A stretch of DNA of 64,000 nucleotides from Loxodes magnus (taxonomy: Eukaryota; Ciliophora; Karyorelictea; Loxodida; Loxodidae), in the NCBI GenBank assembly GCA_946699065.1, contig CAMPDV010000191.1, positions 186,001-250,000 on the forward strand. The letters run 5' to 3'. The notes beneath the pieces are model-generated. The model saw nothing but the letters and a program-made list of their open reading frames with translations. It made no database searches and was not told the origin of the DNA. Below, one piece after another: positions 14,101 to 25,382 of this stretch (its first letter is position 1; every line of letters begins with the position of its first letter). The position numbers and the translations under genes were made by a program.

Positions 14101-14552
14101 AATATAGCATTTTAAAATAATTAATAGATGATAAAGTTTCGCTTATAAAATTCTTGATTATTAGCCTCTAAGATTATAGTAAAGGAAAATAATAAAGATA
14201 TGAATATTTATAAGAGTTATTATATAAGAACGAAGATTTATTTGAGGTAAATATTAAGTGTAACTATAATAATTCAAAACAAATAAAGAAGAATTAATAA
14301 ATAAATTTATAGCCTTTAAATTACTAGGATATTATTTATCTATTTTAAAATATTTAAGAATAAAATTTAAATTTAACTTTTCCCATACCTTTTCATTTTA
14401 GCTACTAAATCTCTTTCCTGATTCAGCTTATAATTCCTATGTAAGTTATTGCTTTTATTGTAGAAATTTCTACTCCAATTTTTTTTTAATATCACAACTA
14501 TAAATTTTTTACCTTCAAATGAATATATTATATTATTATATTATTTTTTAAA
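11179..14552. other. AT-rich intergenic region, possible decayed coding remnants
   Basis: The first ~40 bases keep the conserved tRNA 5' flank (a TAAAGATAGTTTATTAAGA-like block read toward the tRNA). The rest is AT-rich. A plus-strand frame around 13690-14360 stays mostly open and reads Lys/Leu/Phe-rich, but I recognise no domain and UGA-limited frames open by chance here, so no gene is called. Confidence 0.5.
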
Positions 14553-15060
14553 ACCGCCATAGTTGTTCGAAGGTGAACAACAAGGTTATCTTCATCAGAG
14601 TTTGGGAAGTTAAGTACCCATAATCGACTTTATGTCTTCCTCTGCTTTGGTTTGGCCTCGAGACATAAGATTCTTAGACCTTCGGACTTGCTTAGTTTAG
14701 CTTTAATTCTGGAACGAAAAAGAAATAATATTGCGAGCTTCATCAGAGGTGGGGAATTTAAATACCCTTAATTGACACATGTCGTCCTCTGCTTTGGTGA
14801 TGCAATGAGACGCAATCCTGCCATGTCCTTGGACCTCCAGCAAGTATTAAAGATTACGAGTATCCTAAAATTATATCAGTATTGAACATTTTTATTAGTA
14901 CTGAATAATTATACCAGTATTGAACAAGGTCTACCAGTATCTGATAATTTTATCAGTAACAAACATTCTTGTCAGTATGAAACATTTTTTTAAAGAGCTG
15001 CGCACCAACGAGAGTGCTACGCGCTCTATAATCAAATTTATTTTATTTTATTATTGTTAT
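14553..15060 (+). mobile_element. composite SINE (family S1): 5S-like dimer head, 20-bp repeats, LINE-type 3' end
   Basis: Three modules are visible. (1) Two diverged head units (14553-14710 and 14728-14850) share CTTCATCAGAG, a GGGAA.TTAA.TACCC block and TCCTCTGCTTTGGT. The first starts GCCATAGTTG and contains GGGAAGTTAAGTACCC, close to the 5S rRNA A-box region, with a GAGAC block where box C would lie. (2) A degenerate ~20-bp array built on CAGTATTGAACATT fills 14875-14985. (3) From 14977 the sequence follows the 3' end of the LINE at 62.6 kb: TGAAACATTT, then AAAGAGCTGCGCACCAAC, the hairpin and a TTTA-rich tail. This is the architecture of SINE3-type elements mobilised by a LINE. The 5S origin is inferred by eye. 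Confidence 0.6.
14994..15027 (+). repeat. LINE-type 3' hairpin in SINE S1
   Basis: AGAGC..CGCACC pairs with GTGC..CGCGCTCT around a short loop. The same hairpin occurs inverted at 21899-21931 and 62613-62645, each time followed by ATAATCAAATTTATTT. In LINE/SINE pairs such a 3' stem-loop is the reverse transcriptase recognition site. Confidence 0.65.
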
Positions 15061-15692
15061 ATAAATTTAAAAATAGATCTTGTAGAAAGAAATTTTTTTA
15101 AAAGATAAGTCCTAACTATTATAATATACAATAAAATAGCATGCATAGCTAAAATCAAGAAAGAGCAATAATACATGACTATATAAAATAAATAATTTGT
15201 AAATCTAATTCAATTATCTAATTCAAGTAATATAGGCATTAATCCTTATTAATAAAGAGAAATTTTAGCAAAAGGATTTATAATCTTCACTTTATAATTA
15301 AAGTTTAGTTAATCTAATTAAGAATAGTTGTCTATTATATTAAATTAGGTTATAATTAATCATAAGATAAAGGTTTATTTGATAAAGAATATATTAATAT
15401 AAGCACAAATTAATTACTAAATAGAATTGCTAAATTGAGAAATGCAACTTAGTTAAAGTTTTTGATTAAGGCATTTCAGAGTAATAATAAAATATTTAAT
15501 CAATGGAAAGATTTGTAAGATAAACCACTATAAGCAAAAGTTTTTAAATTATTTGATTTATTTGTCAAAAGTCTACTAAAATATCTAAGTATAAATAATA
15601 AATTCCTTCAATTTTTCTATTTAATTGTTAGTTGAAGCATTTTATTTAATTAATTGTTAGATTTTAAAGCAAAATATTTCATTTATTTATAA
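15061..15692. other. AT-rich spacer upstream of the TRIM-like gene
   Basis: No gene or GC-rich element is recognised. The last ~60 bases before the ATG are A/T-rich, as expected of a short 5' UTR. Confidence 0.5.
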
Positions 15693-17786
15693 ATGTCTTC
15701 CAAAATTTGTGATTTATGTGAGAAGAAATATGATAAAATCAAGCATATTCCAAGAAAACTGGATTGTGGATGTATTTATTGTGAAAAATGTCTCAGATTC
15801 TATACTAAGAATAAAGGCTACTACAAATGCTAGATACATAAGTAAAAAAACAGCTAGGCTGTTGAAAAACTAGAAATAGTATAAGAATTACTAATTGAAG
15901 AAAATAAGCTTAGTTAACAGAGTTATGCTTGCTAGTTTCACTTAAAAGATTTAGATTTTTACTGCTCAACCGATAATATAAAGGTATGTGGAGTTTGTGC
16001 AATTACCACACATTTAGGTCACTAGCTTATATAAGTCGAATAAAAAATACAATAAATGCATAATCAAATTATTCTAGAATTAAATAATATCTAAAATCCT
16101 TTGCTAAACAGCAAAATAAAATAATTAAAAAAATAACAAAGGAAAATAAAATAAAATATTCTTATGCATAGGAAAGCTGCTGGAACAGTTTAAAACTATT
16201 TCCACTAAAGCATAGATGCAATATGTTAAGAAATATTGTAAAGTAATTTTAAAGAATAATTAGAATAGGAAAAGTATATAATAAAATAAATTAATAAGTT
16301 GTAAAGTCTATAAAAGGATTTATTTATTATTTAGAATAAAAGAAAATCTACTATAGAAGATTGCAATTTAGATATGAAAGAAGTTTAGGCAATCAAAAAT
16401 AGATTTTATAAAGACTTAGATGAAATAAAATTTCTAAAAAGAGAAAATTAAAATTAAAAAGAGTTAGTCGAGAAGCTAAAAGTTGAAGTTGAGAAAAAAA
16501 TTATCAGTTCTTAATCTAAAAAAAATTAGATCGAATAAAATGAATTAGTAAAAGAGTAAATTTTATCTCTTGAGAAAGAAGTATAAGAATATAAAGAAAT
16601 TGCTAACAAATTAAAAGTATAAATTTTAAATGAGAGTGAGAAAAATGTAGAAGCTTAAGAATGAATATTGTAATAAAATAAAATTTAGTAATAATCTAAG
16701 CTTTTATAATAATACTTGATTTAACTTGAAAATGATTTAAATTAATCTTAATAACAATTTTATTAAAAGTAGTTAAAAGTTAAAAAAGCAGAAAATTTAT
16801 TGAAAGAAATAAAAACAGAAATATAATAAAACTATGAATCTTTCCAAAAAATGTTGCTTGAAAAGGAATAATAAAATGCGGCTTTAAAAATTTTTAAAGA
16901 AGATTAAAAAAAAATAGAAAATTAATTTAAAATGATAGGGAAATAAATCTAAGTAGATATTTAAAATTTTAAAGAATAATTAAAATAATAGAAATAAAAT
17001 AAAAAAAAAGAATGGACAAAATATTTTATAATAAAGTATAATAGTAATATTAAAATATCTTACGATATGACAACAAAATAAAAAAGCTTAATTTAATATA
17101 ATATAGAACCAGTGAGTGATAGATCCACTGCTACAATTTAAGTTGATAACGAAACTATTATTCTAGCTGGAGGAAAGGATATTAATAACCATCTAAATAG
17201 CATTTTAAAAATAAAAAACTAATAAATTGAAAAATTTAATCTGCAATATCCTAGATGAAATATTTCCTTGGTTCATGATAACTAATTTCAAGTATATATA
17301 ATTAACGGCATGAATTCTAATAAATGCGAAAAATATAATGTTTTTAACAATAATGTAATCGAAATTGCAGAGCATCCATATAAAATGAGCAGGCCGGGTG
17401 TTTGTTATGCATATGATTTAATTTTTACTTTCGGAGGAAAATAATGTGAGGATAAAATTTCTTTGTTTTTTAGTAATATCAACGCATGATTTCATTTGCA
17501 ACAAAATATTCCTGAAAAAGCAGAATGTCTCTCATCTATATTTATTGATGATTTTGATTTCATACTTCTTTTTGACAAATATAATTATTTAAAAAGTACT
17601 TATATATTTGATTTCTAAAACTTTTAGAAACATGGATAATATTTTCCTTACACTTAAGGATATTCATTTTGATATAATCCTATATATTAAACATAGAAAG
17701 TTTTTATGTTTCAATATGATAGTGAAGATTTGTATGTATACGATATTAATGCGAAAGAATGGGAGAAACAAATTTATGCGGAATGA
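15693..17786 (+). CDS. RING / B-box / coiled-coil / kelch (TRIM-like) protein
   Basis: The frame is continuous for 697 codons with UAR=Gln, ending at UGA 17784-17786. The N terminus carries a RING variant with ligands C6, C9, C25, C27, C30, C33, C46 and H49 (Cys replaces the usual His at the fourth position). A B-box type 2 finger follows: C80, H83, C91, D94, C99, C102, H107 and H110. A long Lys/Glu/Gln coiled coil spans about residues 115-440. Kelch/beta-propeller-like repeats fill residues ~446-697, with LAGGKD and FGGKQ motifs. This is the order of animal TRIM E3 ligases but with a kelch substrate domain; an E3 ubiquitin ligase role is inferred from the family. The start is the first ATG before the RING. 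If the last UGA is Trp, the frame runs on into AT-rich flank. Confidence 0.82.
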
Positions 17787-18942
17787 CTCTTATATAATAC
17801 ATAATAATTTTAAAATTCTAAGCAAATTTATAAGATAAATAAAAAAAATAAATTAAATATATAAAATTACATAAATATCTTAAATCAATTATTTTGAATA
17901 AAAATTTTAAATATAAAACTTTTAATATAAATAATTTTATATTAATTTTGCTTGATTTGAAATAATTTATATTAAAAGTTTATTTAATAAGATCAACTTA
18001 AATTTTAATTTAATCAATAATAATTTCTTTAAAACTAATTAAAAAATAACAATTTTTAAATAAATTTATCAATCATTCACGATAAAAATTTAAAAGGCAA
18101 TCTTTTATTTTAAATCATCAAGTTAAATAAAATTAAAGAAAATATTATTTTGGAATTTTTGTTAAATAAATAAATTGCTTTAAGATTGTAAATTTTGTGT
18201 GTATAATGAAAAATTTAAATAATTAGTCTGCTTATTTCTATAAATATACTTTTTTGCTATTTTAAACTTAATTTAATATGCTTATTTTTATATTAAATTT
18301 GTATTTTTCTATTAATTTTAAAAGTTTTTTATTTTCGATAATCTTTTATAATATTTTTAATTATTTTTTTATTTAGAATTATACAAAGGCACTTAATTTC
18401 TTTTTAAGCAAAATAAGAAAAAATTTTATCTTAACTTTATATATTAAAAATTAATTCTATTTCATTTAGCTATTTATCATAATTTTATTTCAAAACCTAC
18501 TTTTTACTTTATAATAAATTTTTAAAATAATATAAAACAAAAAATAATTTAAATTTCAAAGAATATATTAATAATTTAATTTGTAAAAAGAACTAAGATT
18601 TTGTATTAAACATAAAAAAAATATTTTAAATTATTTAATATAATACAATGTAATTTTAGAAAATTAATAAAATTTAATTTGATATTCATTTTTATATCTG
18701 TTTATTTTTATTTTTTATTTTTAATTATAAAATTAAAAAATAACAGCATATAAAACATAAAAAAATTTAATTTTAAGGTAATTTTCAATAAATTTTGATC
18801 TTAAAAAAAATATATTGCTAATTATAACGGATGTCTTTAAAAATAAACCAAATTTAAAATTTTAGTTGTTCTTTAAATTTTTCTATTTAAAGTAAATTAA
18901 ATAATAATAGAATAAATTAAGTTTAGCAATTTTCAAGGATTT
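17787..18942. other. AT-rich intergenic region
   Basis: Low-complexity A/T sequence. The frame of the upstream gene stays open by chance here, but the reading becomes Ile/Asn/Lys/Phe noise. No feature was recognised. Confidence 0.55.
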
Positions 18943-19825
18943 TCACCTCTTCATGCTGGACACCAGATTGCTCCAGTGTTAAAAATAAAGTTTTAGATGT
19001 ATCTACTCCTCTCTCCCCCCATTACTCTTGTCATTTCCAGATCTAGCCTTATTTCTAATTAAATTTTCTCTTGCAAATGTATCCTTATTCATTTAAGTAT
19101 GATCTTTCTCTTATTTGTCGCTACTAAATTTGTTTTTTCTTCCTCTACTGTGCTTGTATGGTTCTTTATTTATTCGAGTAATACGTCTTGAAATTTTGGA
19201 ATTCTTGAAGCGTCTTCATAAGTGTTATGTCGAATTGCAGTAGTAACATTTCTTCACTACTTTTTGGATTGTAACCTTAGTCTTCCTATTGGTCTCTTCA
19301 ATCATCATTGGATCTCCCCTTTGTTCATCTAATTTTTTTTCCATTATTTCCAGTCTAATACTCAGATCAGATTGTTTCTGAAGCTAATTTTAGGATTAGC
19401 TACTCTGGTCTTAAGATATGTTTGTAGAAAGCGCTTAATTCTCTTTCTTAGGACATAAGTCTGGATTCTATTCCTTCCGCTAGGTTGAGCTTTTCCATCA
19501 GTTTCTCATTGTCCTTTCTCAGTTTCCTAACCTCTTCCTGGAGGTTTAGTACCACTTTGATGAGCTGTTCCATTCTCATCTGGTCAGAAGGATTGAACTT
19601 TGAGACCTCCTGGTGCAGAGCAGACTTCATCTGCTTTCTGGGCTTCTCTTCTGAGGTTGGAGTTATCTCATGTGTTGTCTTCTGAGCTTGTTTTTGTTCC
19701 TCTTCAGGTTGTTAGAATTAAGAAAAAGGTTAGGGTTAAGGGTAAGAAAACTAGCCAAGATTGGATTCAGGTTTCCTCTCCAACTTTTTGGAGGTGGTGT
19801 AGAAACCTCTTTTGAATCCTTCCAT
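18943..19825 (-). pseudogene. ORF1-like element: coiled coil plus degenerate zinc knuckle (copy b)
   Basis: Starting at the ATG 19823-19825, the minus strand reads MEGFKRGFYTTSKKLE, a Gln/Pro-rich segment, then a coiled coil (EQLIKVVLNLQEEVRKLRK..EKLMEKL..IESRL). A frame change follows, after which a second frame gives CYYCNSTQHLWRRF, a CCHC knuckle with the last Cys changed to Phe, and a basic tail ending near UGA 18943-18945. The composition is GC-richer than the surroundings. Decayed relatives lie at 23.87-24.61 kb, 33.2-34.0 kb and 4.19 kb. Coiled coil plus CCHC is typical of non-LTR retrotransposon ORF1 or gag-like proteins; membership in one of the LINEs here is inferred, not shown. The 883-nt length and internal frame change indicate decay. 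Confidence 0.65.
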
Positions 19826-20859
19826 TTTTTTAATATTTAAAGTAAATTAAATTTAATAAAAGTTATTTTTATAAAAGCTTTATTATTTTTGAATTTAATA
19901 TTTGCATTTTTAATATTTTACTCTTGAAGATTATAATTTCACCTATTTTCCAAAAATAAATTTATATTACCAAATATTAAAAACTTTATTTTATGCAATA
20001 AAATTATTTTAGCAATAGATTATTTAAATGAAATTAATAAAAATTTTCATTTCAAGTTTTAAATATTTATTATTCATTCTTTATTTCAAAAATTTTGAAG
20101 CATTTTTTCATTAATTTTAAATTTCAGAAATTATATTTTATTTTAAACTAATATATCTACTTAAATTTTAACATCTAAGTATTCAACTTAAAAAATAAAA
20201 TAAATTACTCATAAGTTACTAAAAATATAAATTCTTAAATTCTATTTTTGCTCAATTTAAAGTTTTTATCTTTTTCTGATTTTCTATCTCGTTTTAAAAT
20301 CTAAAAATTAAAAAACGCTAACTATTAACTTATGGAAAAAACAATTAAAAATTAAAAATATCACTAAATAAAACTTTTGTTGGCTATTTTTTATTAAAAG
20401 GAAGCATAAAATAAAATTTTTATTGAACTGATTTATTTTCTTTATTATCTTTAATTAAGTTTATAAATCAATTTTCTAACTAGCAAATATATTTAAATCT
20501 ATTTTATCATAAAAATCAGATATTTTTATATTTATTTATAATCATTTAATTTTCATATCTTTTTTTGAAAAATTAATTTAAAGAAAGCATTAATTTTATA
20601 AAAGTTAAAATCAAATTTAAGCTCTTTTAGTTTTATACTAGAGTTTAAAAACTTATAAATCATTATTCCTAATTTTATTAAATCAATTTTTTGTTAAGAA
20701 TCAAGCTAAATTATTAAAACTAAAATTTTTTCAAAGTAAGCTATATATTTTGAGAATAATAAATATAATAATTATTATAAAAAATGTAAATAAAATGCAA
20801 CTTAAGAAATAGCATACCTCTATCAATGAATACCTAAAAATTTGAATAAAATATAATTT
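19826..20859. other. AT-rich intergenic region
   Basis: No protein-like frame, RNA gene or repeat was recognised. Confidence 0.5.
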
Positions 20860-21501
20860 AATCATGTAATCACCTTAATAAGATAAAGGAAAATAATCTC
20901 AGGAATCCTTTGCATAATCAGTTCAGTAAAGGATATCAAACATACAATATAAATTAAAAAACATAGATTATTGATTGAAAAATTAGATTAAATACAAGAA
21001 AAAATAGGTGAAAAACTAGACCTTTAATTTCCATCTATAGAGGATGTAATAAATAGCATATAATCTTAAATGGAAAATAAACTAGATGAAATTGACAACA
21101 AATTTAATTAAATTCCATAAATGTTTTAATTTTACTTTTCTTAATTCCAATTTCAAATAAAAGAAATTTAAGAAAAATAGATTATCTATTAAAAAATTAT
21201 ATAAAGAATCAATGGATAAAAAGGAAGTATTCCCATGGATATCGAAATAAACGAATAATAATAAAGTATTAGAAGAAAATATGTTGCTATGTATATGTCA
21301 AAAGTAGCATCATTATAATAGATGCTGGTGAACAAACCAAATATATGGAAATAATAGAAGAAATAATATGGCCAGATAAACAGGACAAATAAAAAGGGAA
21401 AAAAATTATAACAGTAAAATTAGGAATTTTAAATGCAATTTTTAGATGTAAAAGGCTTAAAAGTAAAGACTAAATTATAAATACAGATGGAGGATTAATG
21501 A
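20860..21501 (+). CDS. possible coiled-coil protein, ORF1-like, unknown
   Basis: A plus-strand frame reads SSVKDIKH..LLIEKLDQIQEKIGEKLD and then a Gln-rich segment to KYVAMYMSKVASLQQ, ending at UGA 21499-21501. Reading one extra base at a 7-A run near 21390 gives a longer protein-like alternative (IITVKLGILNAIF onward). The length and coiled-coil content resemble the ORF1-like relics elsewhere in the window, but I see no shared motif. The start is not determined, and this may be a decayed element. Confidence 0.3.
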
Positions 21502-21869
21502 AGTCCTATGTTGCTCTTTTGTTCAAGAGAAGACTTTTCAAAATTCACTGGATACAAAGGTTAATTTTTTACTATTAACTTCTTTTAATCTTTAACCTTC
21601 TATTTATAAAAAATTGCTATTTTTTATAATAAATATTACTCTTAAACTGATTTAACAAATTTATAATATAGAAAAAAAGAATAGGCCATTAAATTAAATC
21701 AAATGCAAATTATTGAGATAATTTATTTTTTTATTTAAAATAATTAAAAAATTAATTTTAAAAGTTAATCATATAAAGATTTTGTAAATTAAATGGCAAA
21801 ATGAAATGAATTTAAATAAATAGTGTATTAATAAATTAAAATATATATTAAAATGAATAGAATTTTATT

Positions 21870-21982
21870 AAATTACATAAATAAATAAATTTGATTATAG
21901 AGCGCGTAGCACCTCGTTGGTGCGCAGCTCTTTAATAAATGTTTCAATACATGTCTATTTCTTCAAGTAAGCCTTCAGGTAT
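21870..21982 (-). mobile_element. 5'-truncated 3' end of the 62.6-kb type LINE
   Basis: The minus strand reads LPEGLLEEIDMY followed by UGA, then the ~65-base 3' UTR with the terminal hairpin (21899-21931) and a TTTA-repeat tail. It is almost base-for-base the end of the LINE at 62658 and downstream. Everything upstream of the last dozen codons is missing, as expected of severe 5' truncation during target-primed reverse transcription. Confidence 0.8.
21899..21931 (-). repeat. LINE 3' terminal hairpin
   Basis: AGAGC/GCTCT, GCG/CGC and CACC/GGTG stems with small bulges and a TCGTT loop. It differs from the 62.6-kb copy mainly in the bulge and loop, so the stem is preserved. Confidence 0.65.
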
Positions 21983-22036
21983 AATAATAGAAATTATTGA
22001 ATACAAATTCATAATTTTTTAAGTATAAAAGTATGA

Positions 22037-22107
22037 GGTACTATTGTATATTAGTAGTACTTTGGACTTTGAATCAAGCAATCCGAGCTCGAGTGTCTGT
22101 GGGATCA
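22037..22107 (+). tRNA. tRNA-Gln(UUG)-like, probably degenerate
   Basis: A 71-nt sequence resembling eukaryotic tRNA-Gln: GGTACTATTGTATA..AGTAGTAC, anticodon stem TTGGA/TCAAG around CTTTGAA (anticodon TTG), CCGAGCTCGAGT, then GTGGGATCA and a T6 terminator. The acceptor and T stems are imperfect, so it may be a tRNA pseudogene or a retroposed tRNA. Anticodon UUG would read CAA, not the reassigned UAA/UAG. Confidence 0.5.
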
Positions 22108-22114
22108 GTTTTTT

Positions 22115-23867
22115 AATACATTTTTTTAATAATATTTATTATTTTTACATATTTATAAGATTTATTTTAATTTTTATAAAACAAATTTTTTAATTTAAAT
22201 TAAAATATTTAATAGATAAATAAAATATAGAAATTTTCCTATTTTTCTCTAATTATCCTTAGTAAATTTTAAATATGCAATTTTTATTTATAATAGCTCA
22301 TAATTTTATCTTAATAGTACTTTTACTTGCAATCTATTTGAAAGAAATAAATATATTAAAAGAAGTAAATTAAGCAAGAATAAAAAAACTTTTAAAAAGT
22401 AGTTTTCATGCAATTAAAAATTTGTATATTTTTAATTGTTTTTTTAAATAAAAAAATACTTATTTATCAAATTTTAAAGGTTCTTAATAACATAAATTTT
22501 TCTTTTTATGTAGAATAATTGAAAATTTTTAATTATTTGATAAATATTGAAAAAATATAAATTTTAAAGCCCTAAATAGAAATTTTTTCAATTCAAATAA
22601 TTTCTTGGATACTTAAATAATTAAATTTTAGATCTCACCTTTAATATTTAATGTTGTAAATCCTTCAAAATAAGTTTATTTTTTATATATTTAAATTTTT
22701 TTATCTTTAAATATATTTGCTTATATTTATATTTTTATTAATTCTGAAGTTAAAATACTCTTTAAATATTTAATTTTTTTTGGAAAATATATCAGATCAG
22801 TTTAAATAAATAATTAATTTGCTAAAATTAAGCAATTTTTCAAATATCACAAAACCATTTGAAGTTGAATATAATTTAGTCATATTTATAAAACAAAAAA
22901 TCTTATTCTATGTACGATAATTCTTTAAAGATTTAAAAATTTTAGTAATTTTAATTGATCCCTTACTTTTTTTGTATTATATTTCGATGAAAAACTTTAC
23001 TTTGCTTACTATTGCATTAATTTGAGAAATAAAAATTTAAATAAATTTATATTTTTTATCTTTTAATAATCTATATTAAAATAATTTTTTATTTAAAATT
23101 GTGATAACAAGTATAAAATTTATTATATCTAGTAGATTCAAATGTATCCATATAATTATTTTAATATGATAACTTAAGTAACTAATTTGCGAAAAGATTT
23201 CGTTTAACTGACAACAATTTATTTAGTTGTTGAATTATAAGAAGGCATAAGTTTTTTCTTTGCATTTTGATGAATAGCTTGCTTTTCTATCAGATTTTAT
23301 AAATGATAATAAATATATTGATTATCTGTCTTTTAATCTTTTTAATTACTTTAATTTTAAAAAATTAGTACTTTTTCATCATAATTAATCAAAAACTAAA
23401 TTTTTATAATTTTAATTTTCATCCTATTTTTCATAAATTTTTTTTTCATATATTTGTGATAATTTTTTGATTATTTATAAAAGGTATAAAAATATAATAA
23501 ACCTTAAAAAAATAAAATTTTTAATAAGAAATCATCTGATTTCATAGCTAATTTTAAAATATAATTCTAACATAATAAACATATATAAAATTAAAACGAG
23601 CAAAATTTATTATTATTATGACTTTTTCAAGTTAAATTTTTCCTCTTTTTATTTTTATGAATAAAGATGAAATATAAGTAAGTTAATGTATGTTAAATGA
23701 AAAATTTACTTATGTATATAACTTTATGCCTCTAAATTTCTTTTTCTCTTATTTCCTGCTAGTTTATTATGGCAAGATCTCTTAAAAATATTTGCCAATG
23801 TTATAGTCTTCTATTTACAAAATTACTTTGCTGAAATACAAATACAAAATTAAATATTTAGCTTTCT
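22115..23867. other. AT-rich intergenic region
   Basis: Low-complexity A/T sequence with no recognised gene. Confidence 0.55.
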
Positions 23868-24610
23868 TGGAGGCATTTCAACCTCTTTCCCGCCAACTTC
23901 TAGATTGCTTTAGAGGCTAAATATAATAGTCTGAAAATCTCTGTAACTCTTCTTTTTGCCAAGCCTATTGTCCTTTAATTCTTCTTTCATCAAGATGTTA
24001 GATGTTTTTTTCTTGTAAATTTCCTCAAATTTTATTCAATATAATCTTTCTCTTAATAGTTTTAGTTGCTATTATCTCTTCTTTTCGTGCTCCAACTACT
24101 TCTACTAGTTTCAATATTCTTACTTAAAATTGAGAAATTTCTAGCACCTGTTCTGCTGATACTTTTGAGAGTTGCAATTATAGCATCTTCTTGCTTTACG
24201 TTTAGGTTGAAATCTTGAGTTATTTTCACCCCCAATTATCATTGGATCATTCCTTTATTCTTTCAGTTCCATTTAACGCTGCAATTTTTACTAGTTTTCT
24301 TTAATTTTTTCTAACTTTTGAAAGAGCTCTTTCTACTTCTATTGCTAGTTTTGAGATTAATTGCTTTAGTCTTGAGAAATATTTTTAAAATGCGTTAAGG
24401 TATCTTTCTTAGGTTATGAATCTCGATTCGATTTCCTCTGCAATTGCAAGTTTTTCCATTAACTTCTCATTGACTTTCTTCAATTTTTAACCTCTTCCTG
24501 GAGGTCTAGTACCACTTTAATCAGCTATTCATAGCTTATTTACTACTATGTGGTTAGATTCGAGACTTCCGAGCGCATTATATTTTTAGCCTATTTTCTA
24601 GGCTTATGAA
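23868..24610 (-). pseudogene. ORF1-like element, decayed copy c
   Basis: A diverged relative of the 18.9-19.8 kb element on the same strand. The coiled-coil core is still visible near 24420-24540. The zinc knuckle reads CYNCNSQKYQQNRC, with Tyr in place of the His ligand, followed by QKFLNFKQEY, shared with the copy at 33.8 kb. The 3' end (GCAATCT...GTTGAAATGCCTCC) aligns with that of copy b. Several frame changes indicate an old, dead copy. Confidence 0.6.
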
Positions 24611-24995
24611 AATTTACTTAAGATGTTTGTTTATCAATACTTTTTATTATGAAATTAATTAAAATTTATCATGAAAATTATGATAAAGTATACAACTAGA
24701 TTAAAGATAATTAAGAGAATACTTTATAAATTAACTTTATTTTGCTGTATATTAGAAATGCTTAAAAATAAAAAAGGAAAATATTTTAAATTATCCTTTA
24801 AAGTAATTTGACAAGAAATTAATTACTCTTAAAATTGAAGTATTAAGTCCTGCTACTATAATAATTTGAGTGGTTGCAAAATAAAGGTTTATTTATTTAT
24901 CTGAAGGATAGTTTTCATAAAGGTTGATATAATTTTGATTTTCTAAGTTAGATCTAATTACAATTCTTAAAGAATGTAAAGATAGTTTAATAAGA

Positions 24996-25069
24996 GCCTC
25001 CGTAGCTCAATAGGTTAGAGCGTTTGGCTGTTAACCAAAAGGTCGGTGGTTCAAGTCCACCCGGTGGCG
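24996..25069 (+). tRNA. tRNA-Asn(GUU)
   Basis: The same 74-nt sequence as the copies at 11.1, 36.6 and 49.9 kb, with anticodon GTT and a T-run terminator directly after. It is tail-to-tail with REJ copy 2. The 5' flank TAAAGATAGTTTAATAAGA is conserved among the copies and may hold pol III upstream signals. Confidence 0.95.
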
Positions 25070-25382
25070 TTTTTATATGATTTTATTAATTACCCTTAAT
25101 TTTAAAATAGTTATCTATTTAAATAATCGTAACTATAAAACATAAAAATTAAAAATAACTAGTAAATGGAATTCGAAAGCTTTAAGCCAACATAATTTAA
25201 TTTTAAGCATCAAAAGTAGCATCATTATTACTTCTAAAGTGTTGTTGTCTAACACTTATTTTATGTTTTAACTTAACTTTTCGTTAAATATAGATAAGTC
25301 AATATCTCGCTTTTTAGTTTAATTTAATGAATTAGAAATTAAAGCATACTCTTTTAATATTAAAAAGCTTTAAAGCTAAAAA

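Noticed and set aside
17787..18780. Long downstream extension of the TRIM-like frame
   Set aside because: The frame stays open because only UGA can stop it and UGA is rare in such AT-rich DNA; composition turns to noise after 17786.
19727..19745. Telomere-like GTTAGGGTTAAGGGT
   Set aside because: A single short run inside the coding part of an ORF1-like element, where it reads as Pro/Gln codons on the minus strand; no array.
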